NCBI RefSeq assembly: GCF_000376565.1
Contig: NZ_BARG01000075.1
Coordinates: 62,001 to 126,000, forward strand
Length of the DNA: 64,000 nucleotides
DNA from: Streptomyces hokutonensis
Lineage (GTDB): Bacteria > Actinomycetota > Actinomycetes > Streptomycetales > Streptomycetaceae
Direction: 5' to 3'
The notes under the pieces are model-generated. The model had not been told where the DNA came from. It worked only from the letters and a program-made list of their open reading frames with translations, and did no database searches. Positions 36,192 to 44,559 of this stretch are shown in pieces. The first letter of the stretch is position 1, and every line of letters starts with the position of its first letter. A program made the translations under genes and the position numbers.

Positions 36192-37028
36192 TCAGGCGGC
36201 GAGAACGTGGGCGACGGCCGAAGGCGGGCCGCGCCGGATCACCGAGTGCTGGAGTGCGGTGGTGTGCGGCGCGGGCGGCGCGAACAGGGCCGTACGCCGC
36301 AGCCGCGGGCCCGTCCCGGGCGCCCCCGGCAGCCCGGCCCGCAGGGCGCGCACCAGGGCGAGCGCCCCGCGCAGGGACCGTACGAGCGCCCCTTCCGCGA
36401 CTCCGTGCGCCGACAGTTCCATCAGGCGCCGCAGCGCCAGGTCCCCGTGCCGCAGCAGCCAGCCCGCGGCGAGTGCCGCGAGGAGGTGGCCGAGCAGCAT
36501 GGACACGGACGGGAACAGCGACATGGAGGAGGCGGCCGAGGTGGACATGGCGTCCGCCGGGTGGTGCATCGACCCCATGGAGCTCATCCCGCTCATCGAG
36601 CCCGAGGCCGGCAGCAGCCGCGCGTCGGCGAGGAGTTGGTGGGCCTGCGCCGGGCTGATCGCCGCCGCGGTGGTCCCGCACAGCAGATGCGCGGCGCGGG
36701 CGACGAGCGTGGCGTCGGACGCGGACAGGCTGCCCGTGGTCGACGTACCGGCGCTCTGGCCGAGCCCGAACAGCGTGTGCAGGACGGTCTGTCCGACCGC
36801 GAGCAGTGCCGCGATCCCCGGCAGCGAGCGCTCGCGCCCGGCGAGCGGCGCGACGACCAGGAACGTGGCGAGGAAGCCCGCGCCGAGTGTCCACAGCGGA
36901 ACGGTGGCGCAGGAGGCGATGGCATGACCGGCCGCGGCCAGCACGACACAGACCGCGGCGAACACCGCGGCCCGCAGGACCCGGAGTTCACCTCCGGAGC
37001 GCGCCGTACGTGGGTGGGGGGCAGTCAT
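36192..37028 (-). CDS. Membrane protein with Met/His-rich loop in copper cluster
   Basis: Five or so TM segments and a central loop near residues 145-180 dominated by Met, His and Ser (SGMSSMGSMHHPADAMS). Such loops bind Cu(I). The C-terminal 70 residues are Arg/Leu/Pro-rich and cytoplasmic. It has no named family that I recognise. Its position as the first gene of the minus-strand copper cluster (131 bp before the YcnI-like gene) supports a role in copper uptake or sensing; this is inference. Confidence 0.75.
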   Translation of the reverse strand: MTAPHPRTARSGGELRVLRAAVFAAVCVVLAAAGHAIASCATVPLWTLGAGFLATFLVVAPLAGRERSLPGIAALLAVGQTVLHTLFGLGQSAGTSTTGSLSASDATLVARAAHLLCGTTAAAISPAQAHQLLADARLLPASGSMSGMSSMGSMHHPADAMSTSAASSMSLFPSVSMLLGHLLAALAAGWLLRHGDLALRRLMELSAHGVAEGALVRSLRGALALVRALRAGLPGAPGTGPRLRRTALFAPPAPHTTALQHSVIRRGPPSAVAHVLAA

Positions 37029-37094
37029 GGCGGGCTCATCATCGCACCGGCCCTGCGGACGTCATACGGCAGGTCCGCCACACCGGGACGATAA

Positions 37095-37110
37095 TGTGTC
37101 ATAGATCACA
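37095..37110. promoter_or_regulatory. Crp-like palindrome
   Basis: TGTGTCATAGATCACA resembles TGTGA-N6-TCACA with one mismatch. It lies between the divergent Met/His-rich membrane-protein gene and the RsbW-like ATPase gene, 155 bp before the latter. Streptomyces has a cAMP receptor protein; binding here is inferred from the pattern. Confidence 0.4.
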
Positions 37111-37264
37111 AAGGTCACTCTCCGACGTGAGCTACCTCCGGATACACCAATTACGTTTCGGACACATCCCCCATATGGGCGGCATCACGTCAACTCCGTG
37201 CTTACACAGGGGCACTGGCGGCAATAGGTATCGGTATGTCGAGCCGCGGCCAGGAGGCTGGAGC

Positions 37265-37711
37265 ATGAGCATCTGGTGGTCACTCCATCTGAGGCGCGAG
37301 GCCGCGAGCGTTCCGCTCGCCCGCCGGCTTCTCCTCGGCACGATGGAGACCGCGGGCGTCGACCCGGACATCTCCTACGACCTCTCGGTCGCCCTCAGCG
37401 AGGCGTGCGCCAACGCCGTCGAGCACGGCGGCGACACCGAGCCCGGCGCGTCCTCGGAGGCGTACCGCGTGACCGCGTACCTGGACGGCGAGAAGTGCCG
37501 TATCGAGGTCGCGGACTCGGGCCCCGGCTTCGCGCGCGCCCAGGCCGTCCGCCCCGCCCCGAGCGAGGCGGAGAACGGCCGGGGGCTGTGTCTCATCCAG
37601 GAACTCGCCGACCACGTCCACATCGGCAACAAGCCGGGTGTGGGCGGCGCGGTGGTGAGCTTCGACAAGATCCTCAAGTGGCGGAAGGACGCGCCGCTGA
37701 TGGCGGTGTGA
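37265..37711 (+). CDS. RsbW/SpoIIAB-like ATP-binding protein
   Basis: A 148-residue single-domain GHKL ATPase. N-box LSEACANAVEHGG, G1 DSGPGFA and G2 GRGLCLIQELADHV are complete. Proteins of this type act as anti-sigma or anti-anti-sigma kinases in Streptomyces. AGGAGG lies eight bases before the ATG. No sigma or anti-anti-sigma gene is adjacent, so the partner is unknown. A similar gene is at 49203-49751. Confidence 0.88.
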   Translation: MSIWWSLHLRREAASVPLARRLLLGTMETAGVDPDISYDLSVALSEACANAVEHGGDTEPGASSEAYRVTAYLDGEKCRIEVADSGPGFARAQAVRPAPSEAENGRGLCLIQELADHVHIGNKPGVGGAVVSFDKILKWRKDAPLMAV

Positions 37712-37763
37712 GGCAGCGTCCGAAGCGCGTCCCCCGGGCGCGGCGCCACGGCAGAATCCGCGC

Positions 37764-38321
37764 ATGGACATCCGACCCGAACAACTGGCCGACGGTCTGA
37801 CGCTGCGGCTCGCCGAGCCGGCCGACGGCCCGGCCCTCGCCGCCGCCTTCACCGAGAACCGGAGCCCCTGGGAGCCGTACCGCCCGGACGCCTTCTTCAC
37901 CGCCGAAGGGCAGCGCGGGCGTCTGCAGGCGATGCTGCGGGAGCACCGGGAGGGCCGGCTCGTGCCGCTGCTCCTCGTGTCCGGCGAGCGGGTCGCCGGG
38001 GCCTTCACCCTGGCCGGGATCGTGCTCGGTTCCTTCCGCAGCGCCTCGCTCGGCTACTGGATCACCGCCGACCTGCAGGGGCGCGGCCTGGCCACCTCGG
38101 GTGTCGAACGGGTGTGCCGGCTCGCGCGGGAGACGATCGGACTGCACCGGCTGGAGGCGACCACGCGGCTCGACAACCTGGCCTCCCAACGCGTCCTGGA
38201 GAAGAGCGGGTTCGAGCCGATCGGCATGGCTCCGCGCTACGCGCACATCGGCGGGGCCTGGCAGGACCACCGGCTGTTCCAGCGGATCCTGCACGACGAC
38301 GACCCGATGTCAGTTTTCTAA
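37764..38321 (+). CDS. GNAT acetyltransferase (RimJ/RimL type)
   Basis: A 185-residue N-acetyltransferase fold. The acetyl-CoA loop is in LQGRGLATSGVERVC, preceded by SLGYWITA; the C-terminal RLDNLASQRVLEKSGF is typical of the RimJ/RimL subgroup that acetylates ribosomal protein N-termini or small molecules. Substrate unknown. Starts 52 bp after the ATPase gene, on the same strand. Confidence 0.88.
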   Translation: MDIRPEQLADGLTLRLAEPADGPALAAAFTENRSPWEPYRPDAFFTAEGQRGRLQAMLREHREGRLVPLLLVSGERVAGAFTLAGIVLGSFRSASLGYWITADLQGRGLATSGVERVCRLARETIGLHRLEATTRLDNLASQRVLEKSGFEPIGMAPRYAHIGGAWQDHRLFQRILHDDDPMSVF

Positions 38322-38387
38322 GGATTCTTACCGTGCGCACAGCCGGGACCCACGCCCCTGACGGGTGCCGTTCGTAGCTTCCCGATC

Positions 38388-39332
38388 ATGACGGGAAACC
38401 ACAAGGACAAAACCATCAGCCGACGCCGCGCCCTCGCGGTGACCGGCGGGACGGTCGCGGCCGGCGGGCTGGCGGTGGCCGGGTTCCAGTCGGCGTTCGC
38501 CGACACGACCGACACGACGGCCGACGCGGACGCGACGGCCACGGCGACCTCGACCGGCGGCGAGTGCATGACGCTGATGACGAGCGTCACCGAGGGCCCG
38601 TACTACCTCGACGGTGCCCTGGTGCGCAAGGACATCACCGAGGGCAAGGCGGGCGTCCCCCTCACCCTGCGCCTGACCGTCGTCGACGCCACCGACGGCT
38701 GCACCCCGGTCAAGGGCGCGGCCGTGGAGATCTGGCACTGCGACGCCTGGGGCTACTACTCCGGCTACACCACCGCCAACCCCGGCGGCTCGGCCCCCGC
38801 CGAGAGCGAGGAGGGCGACAGCGCCAACGACCTCACCTACCTGCGTGGTTACCAGATCGCCAACGCCAACGGGGTCGTCAAGTTCGAGACGATCTTCCCG
38901 GGCTGGTACACGCCCCGCACCTGCCACATCCACGTCAAGGTGCACACCGGCGGCGAGAAGGAGGACGGCACCTACGAGGGCGGCAAGGTCAACTACACCG
39001 GCCAGCTGTTCTTCGCCGACGACATCGCCGAGGAGATCTTCACCCTCGACCCCTACTCCAAGCACACGGGCTCGTACACCGTCCTCGCGAACGACATGGT
39101 CTACGACGGCGGAGGCGCCGCCAGCGGCCTCCTCACCCTCAAGGCCGTCCACAAGAAGGACCCGTCCAAGGGCTACAAGGGCTCCCTGACGCTCGGCGTC
39201 GACCCGGACGCGGAGAGCACGGGCGCGGGCAGCGGCGGAGGCGGCACGCCCCCGAGCGGCGCTCCCAGCGACGCCCCCACGGGTACGCCGCCCAGCGACA
39301 GCGCCTCCCCTTCCGCCTCGGCCTCCTCATAA
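38388..39332 (+). CDS. Secreted intradiol ring-cleavage dioxygenase-like protein
   Basis: A Tat signal (ISRRRALAVTGGTVAAGG) is followed by an intradiol dioxygenase domain, residues 55-265. The Fe(III) ligands of the family, two Tyr and two His, match EGPYYLD and GWYTPRTCHIHVKV. The tail is a disordered Gly/Pro/Ser linker. Intradiol enzymes open catechol rings with oxygen; an exported version could act on plant- or lignin-derived aromatics outside the cell. Start ATG 38388. Convincing homology to the family; substrate not determined. Confidence 0.9.
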   Translation: MTGNHKDKTISRRRALAVTGGTVAAGGLAVAGFQSAFADTTDTTADADATATATSTGGECMTLMTSVTEGPYYLDGALVRKDITEGKAGVPLTLRLTVVDATDGCTPVKGAAVEIWHCDAWGYYSGYTTANPGGSAPAESEEGDSANDLTYLRGYQIANANGVVKFETIFPGWYTPRTCHIHVKVHTGGEKEDGTYEGGKVNYTGQLFFADDIAEEIFTLDPYSKHTGSYTVLANDMVYDGGGAASGLLTLKAVHKKDPSKGYKGSLTLGVDPDAESTGAGSGGGGTPPSGAPSDAPTGTPPSDSASPSASASS

Positions 39333-39342
39333 GGTAAGGGAC

Positions 39343-40176
39343 ATGACAAGTCGCGAGGACGACGCGCTGGCGCGGGCCGCCGTGGCCGCGCTCACCGGTC
39401 AGCTGGCCCTGGCCCCGAAGCCGGGCCTGCCCGACCCGCGTGACCTGGACGCCCGCAGCACGCGCCGCGAGCACGACAGTCTGCGCTGGTCGGCCAAGGC
39501 GCTGACGCCCGGTCTCGCGGCGATGGCCGCCGCCGCCCGCCGTGCCGGCGAAGCCACGCCGGCGCTGCGGGCGGAGCTGGGCGCGATCGGCCGGTGCACC
39601 GAGCACTCGGTCGGCCTGGCCGGAGGCGGCCACAAGGGCGCCCTGTGGGCCCTCGGCTTCCTGGTCGCCGCGGCCGCCCTGGACCCCGGCGCCAAGGCCG
39701 GCGAGATCGCCGTGAGCACCCGGAAGATCGCCGCGTTCAACGACAAGGGCGCCCCCAGGCGCCCCTCCCGGGGGTCGTCGATCTCCGTCAAGTACGGCGC
39801 GGCCGGCGCCCGGGGCGAGGCAAGGGCCGGATTCCCGCACGTGCGCAAGGCGCTGGACGCCCTCGCCGCGGCCCGCACGGCGGGTGCCACGGAGACCCAG
39901 GCCCGCCTGGACGCCCTCCTCACGGTGATGTCCACCCTCCAGGACACCGAACTCCTGCACACGGCGGGCCCGTTGGGTCTGCGCCAGGTCCAGGCGGGCG
40001 CCCGCGGTGTTCTGGAGGCGGGCGGCACGGCGACGGAGGCCGGCGCGCAGGCTCTGGCCGCCTTCGACGCCGACCTCCACGCGCGCGCGTGGAGCCCTCG
40101 CGGAAGCGCGGGGCTCCTGGCGGGAGCGCTGTTCCTGGACTCCTTACCGGTCGGCTCACTGGCAGGGGCCGCCTGA
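39343..40176 (+). CDS. CitG/MdcB-family triphosphoribosyl-dephospho-CoA synthase-like protein
   Basis: Characteristic motifs of PF01874: APKPGLPDPRDLDARSTRRE near residue 25, GGGHKGALWALGFL near 93, ISVKYGAAGARGEA near 147 and MSTLQDTELLHTAG near 195. The family makes the prosthetic-group precursor of citrate lyase and malonate decarboxylase from ATP and dephospho-CoA. No citrate lyase or malonate decarboxylase gene is nearby, so the true client is unclear. ATG 10 bp after the dioxygenase stop. Confidence 0.85.
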   Translation: MTSREDDALARAAVAALTGQLALAPKPGLPDPRDLDARSTRREHDSLRWSAKALTPGLAAMAAAARRAGEATPALRAELGAIGRCTEHSVGLAGGGHKGALWALGFLVAAAALDPGAKAGEIAVSTRKIAAFNDKGAPRRPSRGSSISVKYGAAGARGEARAGFPHVRKALDALAAARTAGATETQARLDALLTVMSTLQDTELLHTAGPLGLRQVQAGARGVLEAGGTATEAGAQALAAFDADLHARAWSPRGSAGLLAGALFLDSLPVGSLAGAA

Positions 40177-40220
40177 TGGAGCCGGTGCCGGTCAACTCAC
40201 CCATACCTGGTGCCTGACGG

Positions 40221-41447
40221 TCACTTCACCAGCACCGGCCGCCTGACCGTCACGTCACCCGCACCGGCGGCCCACCGCGCCGCCGGTCCCATCGCGTACG
40301 AAGCCGCCACCGTCGCCCCGCCCAGCAGCAGCCAGCCCGGCGTCCCCCACTCCAGGAGGAGGGACGTCAGTACCAGGGGGCCCATCGTCCTGGCCACGGT
40401 CACGCCGGTGCCGAAGAACCCCTGGTACTCGCCCACCCGGTCGACGGGCGCCAGCGCGAAGGACAGTTGCCAGGAACCCGCCGACTGCCCCATCTCGGCA
40501 GCCACCTGGAGCACCGCCCCGACCACCAGCGCCCCCGCCGCCACCCACGGCGACGCGCCCGCCGACAGCGCGAAAGCCGCGCAGGCCGCCAGCATCACCC
40601 AGCCCGAACGGCGCACCACGCGCGTGGCCGACGCGAGCCCCGTGACCCCGCGTGCCGTCCGCACCTGGAAGACCATCACCGCACCGGTGTTGAGCACGAA
40701 CAGCGCGGACACCAGCCAGGTCGGCGCGTCGGTCCGCTCGGCGATCCACAGCGGCAGCCCGAGGCTGAGCAGCGGCATCCGCAGCAGCAGCACGGTGTTG
40801 AGCAGCGTGACGACGACGTACGGGCGGTCGCGCAGGACACCGAGGCCGCCCGCCTTCTTCACGTGGGCGACCCGAACCGACGGCAGCCGCAGCAGCAGCC
40901 CCGCACAGACCGCGAAGCTCACCGCGTCCAGCGCGAACACCCCGAGGTACGCCGACCGCGTCCCCGCCCGCAGCGCGAGCCCGCCGAGGCCCGCGCCCAC
41001 CGCGAGACCGGCGTTCAGCGTCGACTGGAGGTGCGCCAGCAGCCCGGTCCGCTCCCCGGCGGACACCAGCCCCGCCAGCAGCGCCTGCCGGGCCGCCGCG
41101 AGCCCCGACTGCGCGGAGGCGTAGGCGCACGCGGCGAGCACGAACGGCACGAATCCCCGGACGACGAGGAAGGACGCCACCGCGAGCCCGGTCGCCAGCG
41201 CCAGCAGCACCGCCGTACCGCGCGGCCCCCGCCGGTCGGCCAGCCGCCCCAGCGGCACGCCCACCAGCGAACCGACGGCCCACGCGAGGGTGAGCCCCAG
41301 GCCCACGCGCGCGGGGGCGAGCCCGACGACGTGGGTGAAGTACAGCGCCGAGGTCACGTAGTAGGCGCCGTCACCGACGGAGTTGGTCAACTGGGCCAGC
41401 GCGAGGGTGCGTTGCGGGCCCGCGGGCGGGACGAGCGAGTTCGTCAT
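40221..41447 (-). CDS. Major facilitator superfamily exporter
   Basis: A 408-residue protein with about 12 TM segments. The loop after TM2 has GVPLGRLADRRGPRG, the MFS signature. The N-terminus (LALAQLTNSVGDGAYYVTSA) resembles drug or amino-acid exporters. The C-terminus ends in a 29-bp duplicated stretch (see findings). It lies 68 bp downstream of the MocR-type regulator in the same direction, with a palindrome between them, so the regulator probably controls it. Confidence 0.88.
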   Translation of the reverse strand: MTNSLVPPAGPQRTLALAQLTNSVGDGAYYVTSALYFTHVVGLAPARVGLGLTLAWAVGSLVGVPLGRLADRRGPRGTAVLLALATGLAVASFLVVRGFVPFVLAACAYASAQSGLAAARQALLAGLVSAGERTGLLAHLQSTLNAGLAVGAGLGGLALRAGTRSAYLGVFALDAVSFAVCAGLLLRLPSVRVAHVKKAGGLGVLRDRPYVVVTLLNTVLLLRMPLLSLGLPLWIAERTDAPTWLVSALFVLNTGAVMVFQVRTARGVTGLASATRVVRRSGWVMLAACAAFALSAGASPWVAAGALVVGAVLQVAAEMGQSAGSWQLSFALAPVDRVGEYQGFFGTGVTVARTMGPLVLTSLLLEWGTPGWLLLGGATVAASYAMGPAARWAAGAGDVTVRRPVLVK

Positions 41448-41467
41448 GGCTACGACGTTAGAAGCTC

Positions 41468-41491
41468 ATTGGGTCTCCGTTGAGACCCAAT
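41468..41491. promoter_or_regulatory. Perfect 10-bp inverted repeat upstream of the MFS gene
   Basis: ATTGGGTCTC (41468-41477), CGTT, GAGACCCAAT (41482-41491). A further TTGGTCCAAT lies nearby on the plus strand. The repeat sits 21 bp before the MFS start and just after the MocR stop. With an operator-like form and no T-run, it is more likely a binding site for the MocR regulator than a terminator. Confidence 0.55.
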
Positions 41492-41515
41492 AGTCATTCC
41501 ATTTGTTGGTCCAAT

Positions 41516-42883
41516 TCAGGACCCGTCCAGCACCCGCCCCAGCACCTCCAGCGCCTCCGGATACACCCGCTCCCGAGGTGTCCCGTACCCCACCACCAGC
41601 CCCTGCGGGCGTTCCCCGCCCGCCGTGTGCCAGTGCTCCCCGAGCCGCCCCACCGCGAGCCCCTCCTTCTCGGCCCGCGCCAGCACGGCCTCCTCGTCGG
41701 CGACCTCCACCAGCGCGTGCAGCCCGGCCGCGATCCCGCGCACGCCGCCGCGCGCCCCCAGCCGGTCGAGGAGCTGGTCGCGGCGGCGCCGGTACCGGAG
41801 TCGGCACGCGCGCACGTGCCGGTCGTAGGCGTGGCTGTCGATCAGTTCGGCGAGGGCCAGCTGGCCGATGGTCTCGGTGTGGTGGTCGCTGTGGAGCTTG
41901 GCGTCGGCGACCGGGTCGACCAGGTGCGGCGGCAGCACCATCCAGCCCAGCCGCAGGGCGGGCCCGAGTGTCTTGGAGGCGGTGCCCAGGTACGCGACCT
42001 GGCCCGGTGCCATCCCCTGGAGCGCGCCCACGGGCTGCCGGTCGTAGCGGAACTCCCCGTCGTAGTCGTCCTCGACGATCAGTCCCCCACGCGCGCGTGC
42101 CCAGTCGGTCAGCGCCCGTCTGCGCTCCGGGTGCAGGGTCACTCCGGTCGGGTACTGGTGGGCCGGGGTGACCACCACGGCCGCCGCGTCCCCCAACTCC
42201 TCGGCGCGGGCGCCCCGTTCGTCGACCCCTACGGGGACAACGGTGCCGCCGTTGTGCCGGACCACCTCCCTGTGGAAGGGCAGCCCGGGATCCTCCATGG
42301 CCACCCGGGAACCGTCGAGCACGCGCGTGAGGAGCGCGAGCCCCTGGACGTACCCGGAGGTGATGACGATCCGCTCCGGGGGCGCGATCACCCCGCGCGC
42401 CCGCCCCAGGTAGCCCGAGAGCGCGGTGCGCAGTTCGACCCGGCCGCGCGGATCGCCGTAGTCGTACGCCAGTGAGGGTGCCGTGGCGATGGCGCGGCGC
42501 AGCGCGCGGAGCCAGGCCGCCGCCGGGAACGCGCCGACGTCCGGGCTGCCGGGCCGCAGGTCGAAACGGGGTACACGCGCGCGTGCCGCCGCCCCCGGTG
42601 TCTCCGCGTCGACGGAGGGCAGCAGCGCGACCTGGGTGCCGGAGCCCTGGCGGGCGGTCAGATAGCCCTCGGCGACGAGCTGGTCGTAGGCCGCCTTCGC
42701 GGTGCCCCTGGAGACGCCGAGTTCGGTCGCGAGGCGACGGGTCGCCGGGAGGCGCGTCCCAGGAGACAGCCGTCCGTCGCGTACGGCGTCCCGGAGCGCG
42801 CGTTCGAGACCGGCGCGCCGGCCGCCCTCCGGGTCGGGTTCCAGATGCAGGTCGACCCCGACACCGGACCAGAAGTCGTTCAC
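41516..42883 (-). CDS. MocR-type GntR regulator with aminotransferase domain
   Basis: N-terminal GntR winged helix (LERALRDAVRDGRLSPGTRL and LATELGVSRGTAKAAYDQLV, residues 20-75), then a fold-type I aminotransferase-like domain. The PLP lysine is in GTASKTLGPALRLGW and the Asp of the cofactor site in VEDDYDGEFRYD. Members respond to PLP or amino acids. GTG start at 42883 after GGGAGGG. It reads into the MFS gene and probably regulates it. Confidence 0.92.
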   Translation of the reverse strand: MNDFWSGVGVDLHLEPDPEGGRRAGLERALRDAVRDGRLSPGTRLPATRRLATELGVSRGTAKAAYDQLVAEGYLTARQGSGTQVALLPSVDAETPGAAARARVPRFDLRPGSPDVGAFPAAAWLRALRRAIATAPSLAYDYGDPRGRVELRTALSGYLGRARGVIAPPERIVITSGYVQGLALLTRVLDGSRVAMEDPGLPFHREVVRHNGGTVVPVGVDERGARAEELGDAAAVVVTPAHQYPTGVTLHPERRRALTDWARARGGLIVEDDYDGEFRYDRQPVGALQGMAPGQVAYLGTASKTLGPALRLGWMVLPPHLVDPVADAKLHSDHHTETIGQLALAELIDSHAYDRHVRACRLRYRRRRDQLLDRLGARGGVRGIAAGLHALVEVADEEAVLARAEKEGLAVGRLGEHWHTAGGERPQGLVVGYGTPRERVYPEALEVLGRVLDGS

Positions 42884-42999
42884 GGAAAAGCCCTCCCCCT
42901 GGGCATACGACTGCCCTGCGACCGTCATGCGACTCGGCACACGAATGGCCGGGCACCGCACGTGTGCCCGGCCATCAGTCTTGTATCAGTTATCGGCTG

Positions 43000-44466
43000 T
43001 CAGCTCTTGAGGGACGCCATCCAGCTCTCGACCTCGGCCGAGGTGCGGGGCAGGCCGTCGGAGAGGTTCCGGTTGCCGTTCTCGGTGACCAGGATGTCGT
43101 CCTCGATGCGGACGCCGATGCCGCGGTACTCCTCGGGGACGGTCAGGTCGTCCGCCTGGAAGTACAGGCCGGGCTCCACCGTGAGGACCATGCCGGGCTC
43201 CAGCGTGCCCTCGACATACGTCTCGGTGCGCGCGGCGGCGCAGTCGTGGACGTCCATGCCGAGCATGTGGCCCGTGCCGTGCAGCGTCCAGCGGCGCTGG
43301 AGGCCCAGCTCCAGGACGCGCTCCACGGGACCCTCGACAAGGCCCCACTCGACGATCTTCTCGGCCAGCACGCGCTGCGCCGCGTCGTGGAAGTCGCGGT
43401 ACTTGCCGCCCGGCTGCACCGCCGCGATACCGGCCTCCTGGGCCTCGTACACGGCGTCGTAGACCTGCTTCTGGATCTCGCTGAAGCGGCCGTTGACCGG
43501 CAGCGTGCGCGTGACGTCGGCGGTGTACAGGGTGTGCGTCTCGACGCCGGCGTCGAGGAGGAGCAGGTCGCCGGAGCGGACCGGGCCGTCGTTGCGCACC
43601 CAGTGCAGGGTGGTGGCGTGCGGACCCGCGGCGCAGATCGAGCCGTAGCCGACGTCGTTGCCCTCGACGCGCGCGCGGAGGAAGAACGTGCCCTCGATGT
43701 AGCGCTCGCTGGTCGCCTCGGCCTTGTCGAGGACCTTCACCACGTCCTCGAAGCCGCGGACCGTCGAGTCGACGGCCTTCTGCAGCTCGGCGATCTCGAA
43801 CTCGTCCTTGACCAGACGGGCTTCGGAGAGGAAGACCCGCAGCTCCTCGTCGCGCTCGGCGGTGACCTTGTCGGTCAGCGCGGCCTCGATGCCGGCGTCG
43901 TAGCCGCGGACGACCCGGACCGGGCCGGTGGCCTCGCGCAGCGCCTCGGGCAGTTCGCGGACGTCGGAGGCGGGGATGCCGTAGAGCGCCTCGGACTCGG
44001 TCAGCGAGTGGCGGCGGCCGACCCACAGCTCGCCCTGGCCGGAGAGCCAGAACTCGCCGTTCTCGCGGTCGGAGCGCGGCAGGAGGTAGATCGTCGCCTT
44101 GTGGCCGTCGGCGGTGGGCTCCAGGACGAGGACGCCGTCCTCGGTGAGGCTGCCCGTCAGGTACGCGTACTCGACCGACGCCCGGAAGGGGTACTCGGTG
44201 TCGTTCGAGCGGGTCTTCAGGTTGCCCGCGGGGATCACCAGGCGCTCGCCCGGGAAACGCGCGGAGAGCGCGGCGCGGCGGCGGGCGGTGTGCCCGGCCT
44301 GCTCGACGGGCCGCAGGTCGTGCAGCTCGGTGTCGGCCCAGCCGGACTTCATGCTCTCGGCCAACTCGTCGGACACGCCCGGGTACAGGCCGTTCTTCCG
44401 CTTCTTGATGGGCTCCTCAGGCTCCGCTTCCGGGGTCTCCGGATTGAGCTCGTCGGCCACGGTCAT
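43000..44466 (-). CDS. pepP: Xaa-Pro aminopeptidase (PepP)
   Basis: A 488-residue M24B peptidase: N-terminal creatinase-like domain to about residue 215, then the pita-bread catalytic domain. Metal ligands: LLLDAGVETHTLYTADVTRT (two Asp), HGTGHMLGMDVHD (His), VLTVEPGLYF (Glu) and GVRIEDDILV (Glu). It removes the first residue from peptides with Pro at position 2, in the cytoplasm. ATG at 44466. Independent of the M24 gene at 21972, which is shorter. Confidence 0.95.
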   Translation of the reverse strand: MTVADELNPETPEAEPEEPIKKRKNGLYPGVSDELAESMKSGWADTELHDLRPVEQAGHTARRRAALSARFPGERLVIPAGNLKTRSNDTEYPFRASVEYAYLTGSLTEDGVLVLEPTADGHKATIYLLPRSDRENGEFWLSGQGELWVGRRHSLTESEALYGIPASDVRELPEALREATGPVRVVRGYDAGIEAALTDKVTAERDEELRVFLSEARLVKDEFEIAELQKAVDSTVRGFEDVVKVLDKAEATSERYIEGTFFLRARVEGNDVGYGSICAAGPHATTLHWVRNDGPVRSGDLLLLDAGVETHTLYTADVTRTLPVNGRFSEIQKQVYDAVYEAQEAGIAAVQPGGKYRDFHDAAQRVLAEKIVEWGLVEGPVERVLELGLQRRWTLHGTGHMLGMDVHDCAAARTETYVEGTLEPGMVLTVEPGLYFQADDLTVPEEYRGIGVRIEDDILVTENGNRNLSDGLPRTSAEVESWMASLKS

Positions 44467-44559
44467 CCTCCTAGATACGGCACTGGACCCCCTCCATCGT
44501 ACGGTCGTACGGAAGGGGGCCCAGGGCCGTATGGCCTGTTACACATGGCTTCCGGGCGA

